Assembly: GCA_030627705.1 (NCBI GenBank)
Contig: DAOVTE010000005.1
Location: forward strand, 1 to 35,623
DNA from: Bacteroidales bacterium
GTDB taxonomy: Bacteria > Bacteroidota > Bacteroidia > Bacteroidales > JAFGXI01
Reading direction: 5' to 3'
DNA: 35,623 nt
The position numbers were made by a program, and so were the translations under genes. Every line of letters begins with the position of its first letter. The stretch's first letter is position 1. Positions 25,641-34,883 of the stretch are shown in pieces. Under the pieces are notes generated by a model. The model saw nothing but the letters and a program-made list of their open reading frames with translations, was not told where the DNA came from and did no database searches.

Positions 25641-26426
25641 ATGAATCAACCCTTAGCATACGTACACCCAGAAGCAAAAATTGCAAGAAACGTTGTAATA
25701 GAACCATTTGTAACAATAGCGAAGAATGTCGTAATAAAGGAAGGAACATGGATAGGTTCTAACGTTTCTATTATGGAAGGTGCAAGAATTGGTAAAAATT
25801 GTAGAATTTTTCCAGGGGCTGTAATTTCTGCAATCCCACAAGATCTAAAATTTGAGGGAGAAGACACAACCGTAGAGATAGGAGATAATACAACAATAAG
25901 AGAAGCCGTAACGATTAATAGAGGAACAACCGCCAAAGGAAAAACAGTAATAGGAAAGAATTCATTGTTAATGGCTTATGTTCATGTTGCACACGATTGT
26001 ATTATCGGAAATAATGTGATATTAGTGAACAGCGTTCAAGTTGCTGGTGAAGTAATAATTGGCGACTGGGCAATAATTGGAGGAATGTCTGCTATTCATC
26101 AATTTGTGAATATTGGTACCCATGCAATGATTTCTGGAGGATCATTAGTTAGAAAAGATGTCCCCCCATTTATAAAAGCAGCTAGAGAGCCTCTTTCGTA
26201 TGCGGGAATAAATTCTATAGGTCTTCGTAGAAGAGGATATTCTAATGAAAAAATAAACGAAATACAAGAAGTATATCGACATATATTCTTAAATAAAGTA
26301 AATAATAATCAGGCAATAGAACGTATAGAGGCAGAGATGCCTGCTACAAACGAGCGAGATGAAATTGTATTATTTGCGAAAAACTCTAAACGAGGTATAA
26401 TAAGAGGATATTTTCCAGAAAAGTAA
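25641..26426 (+). CDS. lpxA: Acyl-ACP--UDP-N-acetylglucosamine O-acyltransferase LpxA
   Basis: GAVISAIPQDLKFEGEDTTVEIGDNTTIREAVTINRGT; HVAHDCIIGN. Confidence 0.97.
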   Translation: MNQPLAYVHPEAKIARNVVIEPFVTIAKNVVIKEGTWIGSNVSIMEGARIGKNCRIFPGAVISAIPQDLKFEGEDTTVEIGDNTTIREAVTINRGTTAKGKTVIGKNSLLMAYVHVAHDCIIGNNVILVNSVQVAGEVIIGDWAIIGGMSAIHQFVNIGTHAMISGGSLVRKDVPPFIKAAREPLSYAGINSIGLRRRGYSNEKINEIQEVYRHIFLNKVNNNQAIERIEAEMPATNERDEIVLFAKNSKRGIIRGYFPEK

Positions 26427-26444
26427 GATATTTAACTATACAGA

Positions 26445-26481
26445 ATAGTTGTTAAGTAAAAAAAAGACACTTAACAACTAT
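26445..26481 (+). terminator. Terminator hairpin ATAGTTGTTAAGT...ACTTAACAACTAT plus poly-T
   Basis: 13-bp perfect stem followed by a long T run, after lpxA. Confidence 0.88.
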
Positions 26482-26519
26482 TTTTTTTTTACATTTCTTT
26501 AAAATTATTATAATATTTA

Positions 26520-26527
26520 TACATTTG
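26520..26527 (+). promoter_or_regulatory. -7 box TACATTTG for panD
   Basis: TAnnTTTG 19 nt upstream of the ATG at 26547. Confidence 0.55.
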
Positions 26528-26546
26528 CACAACAAAAAAAAACAAA

Positions 26547-26897
26547 ATGAATATAGAGGTTGTAAAATCAAAAATTCATAAGGTTACAGTAACCGAAGCA
26601 AATTTGCAATATGTTGGTAGTGTAACTATTGATGAAGATTTACTAGACGCAGCAAACATTATTGAGAACGAAAAAGTTCAAATTGTAAATATAAATAATG
26701 GAGAGCGACTAGAGACTTACGTTATTAAAGGCGAAAAAGGATCAGGAATGATCTGTCTTAACGGACCTGCTGCTAGAAAAGTTGCTGTTGGCGATGTTGT
26801 AATAATTATTTCTTATGCAACATTAGAATTTGAAGAAGCAAAATTATTTAAACCATCATTAGTTTTTCCAGACACTGAAAATAATAAGTTAGTATAA
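26547..26897 (+). CDS. panD: Aspartate 1-decarboxylase PanD
   Basis: [24 protein letters not shown] (Gly-Ser self-cleavage site) and NGPAAR. Confidence 0.96.
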   Translation: MNIEVVKSKIHKVTVTEANLQYVGSVTIDEDLLDAANIIENEKVQIVNINNGERLETYVIKGEKGSGMICLNGPAARKVAVGDVVIIISYATLEFEEAKLFKPSLVFPDTENNKLV

Positions 26898-27038
26898 TAA
26901 GTTACAGGTTTCAAGTTTATCAAGCTGAAAAATAACAAAATAGATACAAGCTTAAAAATTAGCTCTTTTAGATAGGGGTTACGGCAAGGCTTTCTTTAGC
27001 GAATAAGGTTGGATGTTTATGAACTAAAACTAAAAAGT

Positions 27039-28031
27039 TTGAAGACTAAGCTTTTAAAATTATTTAAATACCTGCTATTTTTAGGAATAGGGGTTTTCTT
27101 GTTTTGGTACGTATATAAAAATCAGAGCTTTAGCGAAGTCCTCGCCCAAATAAATGATATAGATCCCTTTTGGCTCTGGATTGCATTATTATTTGGAATA
27201 TTAAGTCATGTAAGTAGAGCTATTAGGTGGCAGTTACTGGTTCGTCCTTTGGGTTATAATCCTAGTTTCTGGAACTCATTCTTTTCAGTAATGTCAACAT
27301 ACATTGCAAATTTAGCTATTCCAAGATTAGGCGAAGTAACCCGTCCTACGCTAATTAAAAAATATGAAAAAATATCGTTTTCTATAACTTTAGGAACAAT
27401 AATATTAGAAAGGATTATAGACATTTTAATATTGTTAGTACTAACCATTTTTGTGATGTTTACAGAGTATGATGTTTTACTAAGATTTATAGATAATAAT
27501 CCAGAAATATCAAATAAATTTAAGAATATAAATCTTACAAAACTAATAATTACTGCTGTTGTAGTGGGAGTTATAATTATAATTGGAATAGTAATTTTTA
27601 TAAGAAAGTTTAAGCACACAAAAGCTTATAAAAAATTATCAGAAAAGCTAATCGGGTTTTCGCATGGACTAAAAAGCATAAATAAAGTAGACAAAAAGTT
27701 TCAATTTATTTTCCATAGTATTTTTATTTGGGTAATGTATTTTTTAATGATATACGTAAGTTTTTATGCATTTGCTAATGAAATAAATCAACTTGGAATA
27801 ATGGCAGGCTTAGCAGTTTTTGTAGCGGGAAGCTATGGCATGGTAGCACCAGTACAAGGAGGAATTGGGTCTTGGCATTTTATGATTATTGCAACCCTAG
27901 TAATCTTCGGAATTAACGATAACGATGCAAAAGTTTTCGCATTAGTTGTACATTCTATTCAAACATTATTAATAATTTTTGTTGGTGCAATTTCGTTAAT
28001 CTTATTACCTTTAGTTAACAGAAATAAGTAG
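27039..28031 (+). CDS. Lysylphosphatidylglycerol synthase TM-region/UPF0104-like membrane protein (TTG start; 27009 alternative)
   Basis: Multi-TM; HVSRAIRWQLLVRPLGY and AVFVAGSYGMVAPVQGGIGSWHFM motifs. No ATG at the N-terminus. Confidence 0.85.
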   Translation: MKTKLLKLFKYLLFLGIGVFLFWYVYKNQSFSEVLAQINDIDPFWLWIALLFGILSHVSRAIRWQLLVRPLGYNPSFWNSFFSVMSTYIANLAIPRLGEVTRPTLIKKYEKISFSITLGTIILERIIDILILLVLTIFVMFTEYDVLLRFIDNNPEISNKFKNINLTKLIITAVVVGVIIIIGIVIFIRKFKHTKAYKKLSEKLIGFSHGLKSINKVDKKFQFIFHSIFIWVMYFLMIYVSFYAFANEINQLGIMAGLAVFVAGSYGMVAPVQGGIGSWHFMIIATLVIFGINDNDAKVFALVVHSIQTLLIIFVGAISLILLPLVNRNK

Positions 28032-28061
28032 CTTAACTAATTCATAATATGATTCTTATTT

Positions 28062-28505
28062 TTAGACAAAATAATATACAGATAGATAAGCAATTACCAT
28101 ATATCTTAAAAGTTTACCTACAAAAGTAAACGGAATAACCACGTAAATGTTTGCTTTAAGAACACCCAATGCCACGGCTATGATATCGCCCACAATTGGT
28201 AACCAAATAAAAAAAGCAGCGAGCCAAACAATTTTAGATATCTTATCTTGAATTTTAAAAATTCTTTCTTGTTTTATTTTAAGATATTTCTCTATATACT
28301 CCCACTTGCCTAGTCTACCCAAGTAGTAATTTAAGATACTACCTAGCGTATTTCCTATTGTAGCAATAAATACACATAAATAAAAATCAAAATTAGAAAA
28401 TATCATTAAACTTAGAAGAGCCTCAGAACTAAAAGGCAATAAAGTAGCAGCAAGAAAACTTGCAAAAAATAATCCTATATACCCGTATTCAATTAAATCT
28501 AACAA
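28062..28505 (-). CDS. YqaA-like small VTT/DedA-type membrane protein
   Basis: GYIGLFFASFLAATLLPFSSEALL; NTLGSILNYYLGR; LPIVGDIIAVALGVL. Confidence 0.88.
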   Translation of the reverse strand: MLDLIEYGYIGLFFASFLAATLLPFSSEALLSLMIFSNFDFYLCVFIATIGNTLGSILNYYLGRLGKWEYIEKYLKIKQERIFKIQDKISKIVWLAAFFIWLPIVGDIIAVALGVLKANIYVVIPFTFVGKLLRYMVIAYLSVYYFV

Positions 28506-28574
28506 TTTTTACGCTTTTTTTTGATAAAAGTATTAAAATTTGAAACAATTAAGATTTGTTTATTAATAATATAG

Positions 28575-28582
28575 TATATTTG
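28575..28582 (+). promoter_or_regulatory. -7 box TATATTTG for the polysaccharide export operon
   Basis: TAnnTTTG 10 nt upstream of the ATG at 28593. Confidence 0.55.
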
Positions 28583-28592
28583 AAATTAAAAA

Positions 28593-29324
28593 ATGCGATA
28601 TACTTTAATATTCATATTAATTATTTTTATTTCCTCATCGTGTAGAATGTTAAATTCTAGTAGGATGTTTAAAACAGAAAAAGATTTTAATTATGCAGAA
28701 TTTAAAAATACAGAAACGCAATATATAATAAGACCTTTCGATAAATTAGATTTAGAAATTTATACTAATGTTGGATTTAGGCTGATTGATAATTTTAATC
28801 AAATTAACAAACAAAAAGCTAAAACAATATACACTGTAGAGTACGATGGACTGGTAAAAGTTCCATCACTTGGTAGAGTAAGTATTTCTGGATTAACAAT
28901 TCGTGAAGCAGAAAAAATGTTAGAGCAAAAATATTCAGAACTTTATAATAAACCGTTCGTGCTTTTAAATGTAACAAACAAGAGGGTGTTTTTATTTACC
29001 GACGGAAGCAATAATGCACAAGTATTAAGTATTGAAAATGAAAATTTTACATTAATAGAAGCTTTAGCAAAGTCTGGGGGAATTTCTTCCTTGAGCAAAG
29101 CATACAAAATAAAATTAATTAGAGGCGAAATTAATAACCCAAATGTTTATTTGTATAATATTTCTACAATAGAAGATATGAAAGAAGTCAATTTAGTTTT
29201 GCAGGCAAATGATATTATTTACGTAGAATCAAGACCCAAATACGCTTCAAGAGTGTTAGCCGAAATATTACCGTATTTAAGCGTTATTAGTACAGGGTTA
29301 CTTATTTATGGATTATTTAAATAG
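28593..29324 (+). CDS. Polysaccharide export (Wza-like, Poly_export/SLBB) lipoprotein
   Basis: Lipobox-like SSSC; YIIRPFDKLDLEIYT; VEYDGLVKVPSLGRVSISGLTIREAEKMLE. Confidence 0.9.
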   Translation: MRYTLIFILIIFISSSCRMLNSSRMFKTEKDFNYAEFKNTETQYIIRPFDKLDLEIYTNVGFRLIDNFNQINKQKAKTIYTVEYDGLVKVPSLGRVSISGLTIREAEKMLEQKYSELYNKPFVLLNVTNKRVFLFTDGSNNAQVLSIENENFTLIEALAKSGGISSLSKAYKIKLIRGEINNPNVYLYNISTIEDMKEVNLVLQANDIIYVESRPKYASRVLAEILPYLSVISTGLLIYGLFK

Positions 29325-29327
29325 CTT

Positions 29328-31730
29328 ATGGGATATTATTCGCAACATAAAAGAATACCGTTGTTTAACGAAAAGTTTGATTTTCTACTTTTTGTGCAGA
29401 TTTTAAAAAAATCCTTATGGATTTTCCCAATGGTAATAGCTTTAGCTTCAATAATTATATTTTTTTATTTAAGATACACGCAACCTGAATATACTTCAAA
29501 ATCAATTGTTCAAATAAATAATCAGAATGAAACTGATAGAATTCTTAAAATAGAAAGCGTACATGAGAACTCTGACTTAGCTCAGATAGTAGATCTTTTT
29601 AGATCAAAAGAATTCCTTAAACGAACAATTAATAAGTTACCACTAAAAATAAGTCACTATGTAAAAGGAACAATCCTTAACAACAATATATACAGATTTG
29701 CGCCTTTTAAAGTTGAAACAAATGTAAAAAATGAAGAAATATATGGGATACCAATTTATGTTAGTTTTAATCCTGATAACTCATTTAATTTACAATATAC
29801 AATAGGAAAAGAATCATTTAACCTTAGGCATACTTATGGTAGTTGGGGTGATTTTAATTTAGCAGATATTAAAATTAAATTATTAACGAGTGTTACAGAT
29901 GAGGAAAGAGATTATTTTTTTATTATTAATAATCCAGATGAAATATTAAAACAACACGAAAAGAACCTGCAAATTAATATATTAAACTCAGCATCACAAT
30001 CTATAGAAATATCATATACAGGTCATAATGCAGCAATGACAGCTGAAATAGTAAATACAATTGCTAGTGAATTTTTATTGTATGATATAGAAAAGAAAAA
30101 GGCCAGCGCAAGAAATATAATCTCATTTATAGATAAGCAGTATGCTATGGTCTATAAAGAGTTAGGGCAAACAGAAAGAAGATTGCAAAACTTCAAGAAA
30201 GTAAATAAGATATATGATAAAGAACAAATAGGATTTGGACATCTTCAAATATTTTCGACAAAAATGAACGAATATGAGGAACAAGTTTTAAATATTGATG
30301 TTAAATTAATTACACTTAAAACAATTAACGATAAGATTGTTAACATCGACAATGTTAATATTTACGAACTCATTGCACTTGTTTCTGAAACAAATCAAGC
30401 AAAAGTAATATCAAATATTATTACAGATTTACAAGAATTAATTAATAAAAGAGAAGTTATCTTAAATGATGTAACAACAAGCAATCATCAAATACAAGTA
30501 ATAGATAAACAAATAAATAATCAAAAAATTATTTTATCAGAAATTATTAAAATAACTGTAATAAACCTTAAAGAGAGAAAAAATAATCTTAACGAAAAAA
30601 TAATCGAATATGAAAAAGAACTTCTTGAAACAAATAATTACGATGAAATTGAGCTTGCAAGATTAGAGAGACTTTACAATATAAACGAAGAGTTTTACAA
30701 CAAATTAATAGAAAAAAAGGCAGAGTATTTAATTTCACAGGCTGGATATGTTTCTAAGAATGTAATTTTAGAAATAGCAGAGGCTCAAGATCCTGTTGCG
30801 CCAATAAAAGGAAAAGTTTTATTTGTAGCCGTTATTGCAAGTTTATTTTTAATAGTAATTACTCTATTGTTTAGATACATTTTATACAATGATATTACTT
30901 CATTTAAAGATATTCAAAATTACACATCTATTCCTATTATTGGAAGTGTACCAGTTTACAAAGAGAAGATGTCGATTTCACAGCTTTTAGTGCACAAAAA
31001 ACCAAATTCAATGTTTACGGAATCATTTAGAACAATTCGCTCTAATTTAGATTTTATTAATTCGGAGAAAAAAGCAAAAGTTATTGCAATATCTTCAACG
31101 GTATCTGGAGAGGGGAAAACCTTTATTGCATTAAATTTAGCTGGAGTGCTTTCCCTTTCAAAAAAGAAAGTTGTAGTATTAGACATGGATTTACGTAAGC
31201 CTCGTATTCATTTAGGTTTTAATGTTGACAATAAAATAGGAATGAGCACATTACTTACAGGTAAAAATGTAATTGATGATTGTATAAGAAAATCAGATCT
31301 AGATTTAATGGATTATATCACTGCGGGACCAATACCACCAAATCCGTCAGAACTTGCAATTAGCAAAAAGCTGGGAGCAGTAATCGACGAGTTAAAAACT
31401 AAATACGATTACGTTGTTATTGATACACCACCAATTGGATTAGTTACAGATGCATTGGCGAATTTTAAAAAAGCAGACTTCCCAATTTATGTAACTAAAG
31501 CAAATTATTCTAAAAGAAGTTATTTATATAATATTAATCATTTGTATTATGATAAAGAACTCAAAAATTTATCAATAATATTAAATGGTGTAGAATTCTC
31601 AAAGTCTAAATATGGTCAAGGTTATGGTTACGGTTACGGCTATGGTTACGGCTATGGATATTATGAGGAAGATAAAGAAAAGAAAGAAAACTTTTTAAAA
31701 AGAATCTTTTCGAAAAATAAGAAAGCATAA
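29328..31730 (+). CDS. Wzz/GumC-type chain-length protein fused to BY-kinase (Wzc-like)
   Basis: Two TM regions; AISSTVSGEGKTFIALNLAGVL Walker A; VVVLDMDLRKPRIHLGF Walker A'; YDYVVIDTPPIGLVTDA; C-terminal Tyr cluster. Confidence 0.95.
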   Translation: MGYYSQHKRIPLFNEKFDFLLFVQILKKSLWIFPMVIALASIIIFFYLRYTQPEYTSKSIVQINNQNETDRILKIESVHENSDLAQIVDLFRSKEFLKRTINKLPLKISHYVKGTILNNNIYRFAPFKVETNVKNEEIYGIPIYVSFNPDNSFNLQYTIGKESFNLRHTYGSWGDFNLADIKIKLLTSVTDEERDYFFIINNPDEILKQHEKNLQINILNSASQSIEISYTGHNAAMTAEIVNTIASEFLLYDIEKKKASARNIISFIDKQYAMVYKELGQTERRLQNFKKVNKIYDKEQIGFGHLQIFSTKMNEYEEQVLNIDVKLITLKTINDKIVNIDNVNIYELIALVSETNQAKVISNIITDLQELINKREVILNDVTTSNHQIQVIDKQINNQKIILSEIIKITVINLKERKNNLNEKIIEYEKELLETNNYDEIELARLERLYNINEEFYNKLIEKKAEYLISQAGYVSKNVILEIAEAQDPVAPIKGKVLFVAVIASLFLIVITLLFRYILYNDITSFKDIQNYTSIPIIGSVPVYKEKMSISQLLVHKKPNSMFTESFRTIRSNLDFINSEKKAKVIAISSTVSGEGKTFIALNLAGVLSLSKKKVVVLDMDLRKPRIHLGFNVDNKIGMSTLLTGKNVIDDCIRKSDLDLMDYITAGPIPPNPSELAISKKLGAVIDELKTKYDYVVIDTPPIGLVTDALANFKKADFPIYVTKANYSKRSYLYNINHLYYDKELKNLSIILNGVEFSKSKYGQGYGYGYGYGYGYGYYEEDKEKKENFLKRIFSKNKKA
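31611..31664 (+). repeat. In-frame hexanucleotide (GGNTAY)n tract encoding a (YG)n tail
   Basis: TATGGTCAAGGTTATGGTTACGGTTACGGCTATGGTTACGGCTATGGATATTAT; 9 Tyr in 18 codons. Confidence 0.9.
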
Positions 31731-32683
31731 TGATAAGAAAAACTAACAATATTCCTACAAGAGTTGGTTTTGGCGAAGGATTAAAAGAATTAGGAAAGAA
31801 AAACAAAAACATTATAGCTCTTGGTGCAGATATTACAGCATCGGTAAATATGAATTTATTTGCCGAGGAATTTCCTGAGAGGTTCTATTCACTTGGTATT
31901 GCCGAACAAAATATTGTTGGAGTAGCAGCGGGTTTTGCTTTAGATAATAAGATTCCATTTTTTTCTACATACGCAGTATTTTCAGCATTACGTACAACCG
32001 ATCAAATACGAGTTTCTGTTTGCTACAATAATTTGCCAGTAAAGATCGGAGGAGCACATGCTGGAATTTCTGTAGGAGCAGATGGAGCAACTCATCAGGC
32101 CTTAGAAGATATTGCAATAATGCGAGTTTTGCCTAATATGACAGTTATTTCACCTTGCGACGCTACTCAAACAAAATTAGCAACTATTGCATCTGTAGAA
32201 CAGGTTAAAGGCCCAGCGTATATCCGTTACGGACGCGATGCGGTACCAAACTTTACATCAGAAAATCAAGAATTTATTATAGGAAAAGGACAAGAACTTG
32301 TAAAAGGTAATGATATTACTATAATTGCTACAGGACATATGGTGTGGGAAGCAATTAAAGCAGCTGAAGAGTTAGGAAAGAATAAAATATTAGCACGAGT
32401 TATAAATATACACACAATAAAACCAATAGACAAAGAAATAATTATTAAAGCAGCAAAAGAAACAGGTGCAATTGTAACCGCAGAAGAACATCAAATTATG
32501 GGTGGCTTTGGAAGCGCTGTTGCCGAAGTTGTTGTTGCAAATAACCCCGTGCCTATGGAGTTTATTGGAATGAATAATCAATTCGGAGAGTCAGGCGAAC
32601 CAGAAAAACTGTTAGTAAAATATAAGATGAAATCTAAAAATATTATAGATGCAGTTAAACGTGTTTTACAAAGAAAAAAATAA
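31730..32683 (+). CDS. Transketolase C-terminal (Pyr + C domain) subunit
   Basis: GFGEGLKELGKKNKNIIALGADI; YSLGIAEQNIVGVAAGFAL; GGAHAGISVGADGATHQALEDIAIMRVLPNM. Confidence 0.95.
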   Translation: MIRKTNNIPTRVGFGEGLKELGKKNKNIIALGADITASVNMNLFAEEFPERFYSLGIAEQNIVGVAAGFALDNKIPFFSTYAVFSALRTTDQIRVSVCYNNLPVKIGGAHAGISVGADGATHQALEDIAIMRVLPNMTVISPCDATQTKLATIASVEQVKGPAYIRYGRDAVPNFTSENQEFIIGKGQELVKGNDITIIATGHMVWEAIKAAEELGKNKILARVINIHTIKPIDKEIIIKAAKETGAIVTAEEHQIMGGFGSAVAEVVVANNPVPMEFIGMNNQFGESGEPEKLLVKYKMKSKNIIDAVKRVLQRKK

Positions 32684-32722
32684 CTTTGTAAAATATTTAA
32701 AAACTATATATTTAAATCTATT

Positions 32723-34624
32723 ATGAGCGATCAAATTAAACACGAATGTGGTATTGCATTAATAAGGCTACGTAAACCATTAGAATATTATCAAGCTAAG
32801 TATGGAACGTGGATGTACGGAATACAAAAGCTCTACTTATTAATGGAAAAACAACATAATAGAGGTCAAGATGGAGCAGGATTGGTTAGCCTTAAAATAA
32901 ATCATACTACAGGTAAAAAATACATAAAACGTATTCGCTCTAATGCAAGCTCACCAATAAAAGATGTATTTAATAATCTTCATAGTACAATAGACAAGCT
33001 TAAAGAAAAAAATTCAGATTTATTAAAAGACGTAAGTTGGGTAAAAGATAATTTAGATATAGCAGGTGAGTTGTATTTGGGTCATTTACGTTATGGCACT
33101 TTCGGAAATAATAGTATAGATTATGTACATCCTGTAATGCGAGAGAATAACTGGAAATCTCGTAATTTAGTACTTGCAGGGAACTTCAATTTAACAAATG
33201 TAGACGAACTTTATACTTCATTATTAGATTTAGGCCAGCACCCAAAAGATTATTCAGATACGGTTACAATACTAGAAAATGTTGGGCATTTTTTAGACGA
33301 AGAAAACCAAGAATTATATAGAAAATATAGAGGTCAAGGAATAGAAAACAGAGAAATATCTAAACTTATTGCTACAAATCTTGATGTTAGGAAAATCCTT
33401 GTAGAAAGCAGTAAGCATTGGGACGGAGGATATGCAATTGGAGGACTACTTGGTCATGGCGATGCGTTTGTAACCCGAGATCCTTGGGGCATTCGTCCAG
33501 CATATTATTATGTTGACGATGAAATAGTTGTTGTAGCATCAGAACGACCAGTTATTCAAACTGTAATGAATGTAGATTACGATAAAGTTTCAGAAATTAA
33601 GCCAGGTCATGCATTAATAGTTAAGCGAGACGGGTTTATAAGTGAAGAGGAGATTATTAAACCAAAAGAACGCAAATCGTGTTCCTTCGAAAGAATATAT
33701 TTCTCTCGCGGTAGTGATAAAGATATTTATAAAGAGCGAAAAAAATTAGGTGAGTTATTAATTCCTTCTATTTTAGAATCTGTAGATAAAGATCTTAGAA
33801 ATACAGTTTTTTCATTTATTCCAAATACTGCAGAGACAGCATTTTATGGAATGGTAAAAGGAGCAGAAAAATATCTAAACAATGTAAAAAAATGTAAGAT
33901 AATTGAAAAAGGTAAAAATATTACCGAAAAAGAATTAGAACAAATTATATCTATACAACCAAGGGTAGAGAAAATTGCCATAAAAGACGCGAAATTACGA
34001 ACATTTATTGCCGATGATTCTAGTCGTAATGATTTGGTAGGGCACGTATACGATGTTACTTATGGTGTTGTTAAAGACGGTAAAGATAACTTAGTTATTA
34101 TTGACGACAGCATTGTTAGGGGTACAACTCTAAAAGAAAGCATTATCAGAATATTAGATAGACTAAATCCAAAAAAAATAATAGTAGTATCGTCGGCTCC
34201 GCAAATAAGGTATCCAGATTGCTATGGCATAGATATGGCAAAATTAGGAGATTTTATTGCTTTTAGAGCAGCAATACAATTACTAAAAGATACTAATAAA
34301 GAAAATATTATAAACGAAGTTTATAAGAAATGTAAAGAGCAACAGCATTTGCCAAAAGAAGAAATTGTGAACTTTGTTAAGCTAATTTATAAACCATTTA
34401 CAGCTGAAGATATTTCTGATAAAATTTCTAGAATGCTTAAAACATCAGAGATTTCAGCTGAAGTAAAAATTATATATCAATCAATAGAAAACCTACATAT
34501 AGCAGTGCCAAACGATAAAGGCGATTGGTATTTTACAGGTGATTATCCTACACCTGGAGGTAATAAAGTTGTAAATACTTCATTTATAAATTATATAGAG
34601 GGAAATAATAAAAGAGCGTATTAA
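32723..34624 (+). CDS. PurF-like amidophosphoribosyltransferase (long Bacteroidota form)
   Basis: HECGIALIRL Ntn-type Cys; EKQHNRGQDGAGL; RDPWGIRPAYYY; PRPP loop VIIDDSIVRGTTLKESI. Confidence 0.92.
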   Translation: MSDQIKHECGIALIRLRKPLEYYQAKYGTWMYGIQKLYLLMEKQHNRGQDGAGLVSLKINHTTGKKYIKRIRSNASSPIKDVFNNLHSTIDKLKEKNSDLLKDVSWVKDNLDIAGELYLGHLRYGTFGNNSIDYVHPVMRENNWKSRNLVLAGNFNLTNVDELYTSLLDLGQHPKDYSDTVTILENVGHFLDEENQELYRKYRGQGIENREISKLIATNLDVRKILVESSKHWDGGYAIGGLLGHGDAFVTRDPWGIRPAYYYVDDEIVVVASERPVIQTVMNVDYDKVSEIKPGHALIVKRDGFISEEEIIKPKERKSCSFERIYFSRGSDKDIYKERKKLGELLIPSILESVDKDLRNTVFSFIPNTAETAFYGMVKGAEKYLNNVKKCKIIEKGKNITEKELEQIISIQPRVEKIAIKDAKLRTFIADDSSRNDLVGHVYDVTYGVVKDGKDNLVIIDDSIVRGTTLKESIIRILDRLNPKKIIVVSSAPQIRYPDCYGIDMAKLGDFIAFRAAIQLLKDTNKENIINEVYKKCKEQQHLPKEEIVNFVKLIYKPFTAEDISDKISRMLKTSEISAEVKIIYQSIENLHIAVPNDKGDWYFTGDYPTPGGNKVVNTSFINYIEGNNKRAY

Positions 34625-34676
34625 GTTTAAAGTTTATAAAGTTCCAAAACTTGAAAGATTATAAACCCGAAGAATT

Positions 34677-34692
34677 CCTCTTGGAGAAGAGG
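34677..34692. repeat. Hairpin CCTCTT-GGAG-AAGAGG followed by GTTAGGGAG
   Basis: Perfect 6-bp stem; resembles widespread 'ctcttggagaagggttaggg' interspersed repeats. Confidence 0.5.
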
Positions 34693-34883
34693 GTTAGGGA
34701 GATTGAATTTTTAAATGGTACCCATTCCAACGTAGGTGGGAAACCAGGTAAAAAATAATATAAATTGGATACCCGACTACTAGTGTATGATAAAATAAAT
34801 GTTTATAAAAAACAAACTAGCACAAACCAAAATCCATATATAAATGAGATGGGTTGGGGCAAGGCTTTTTAAAACCAACAGAC

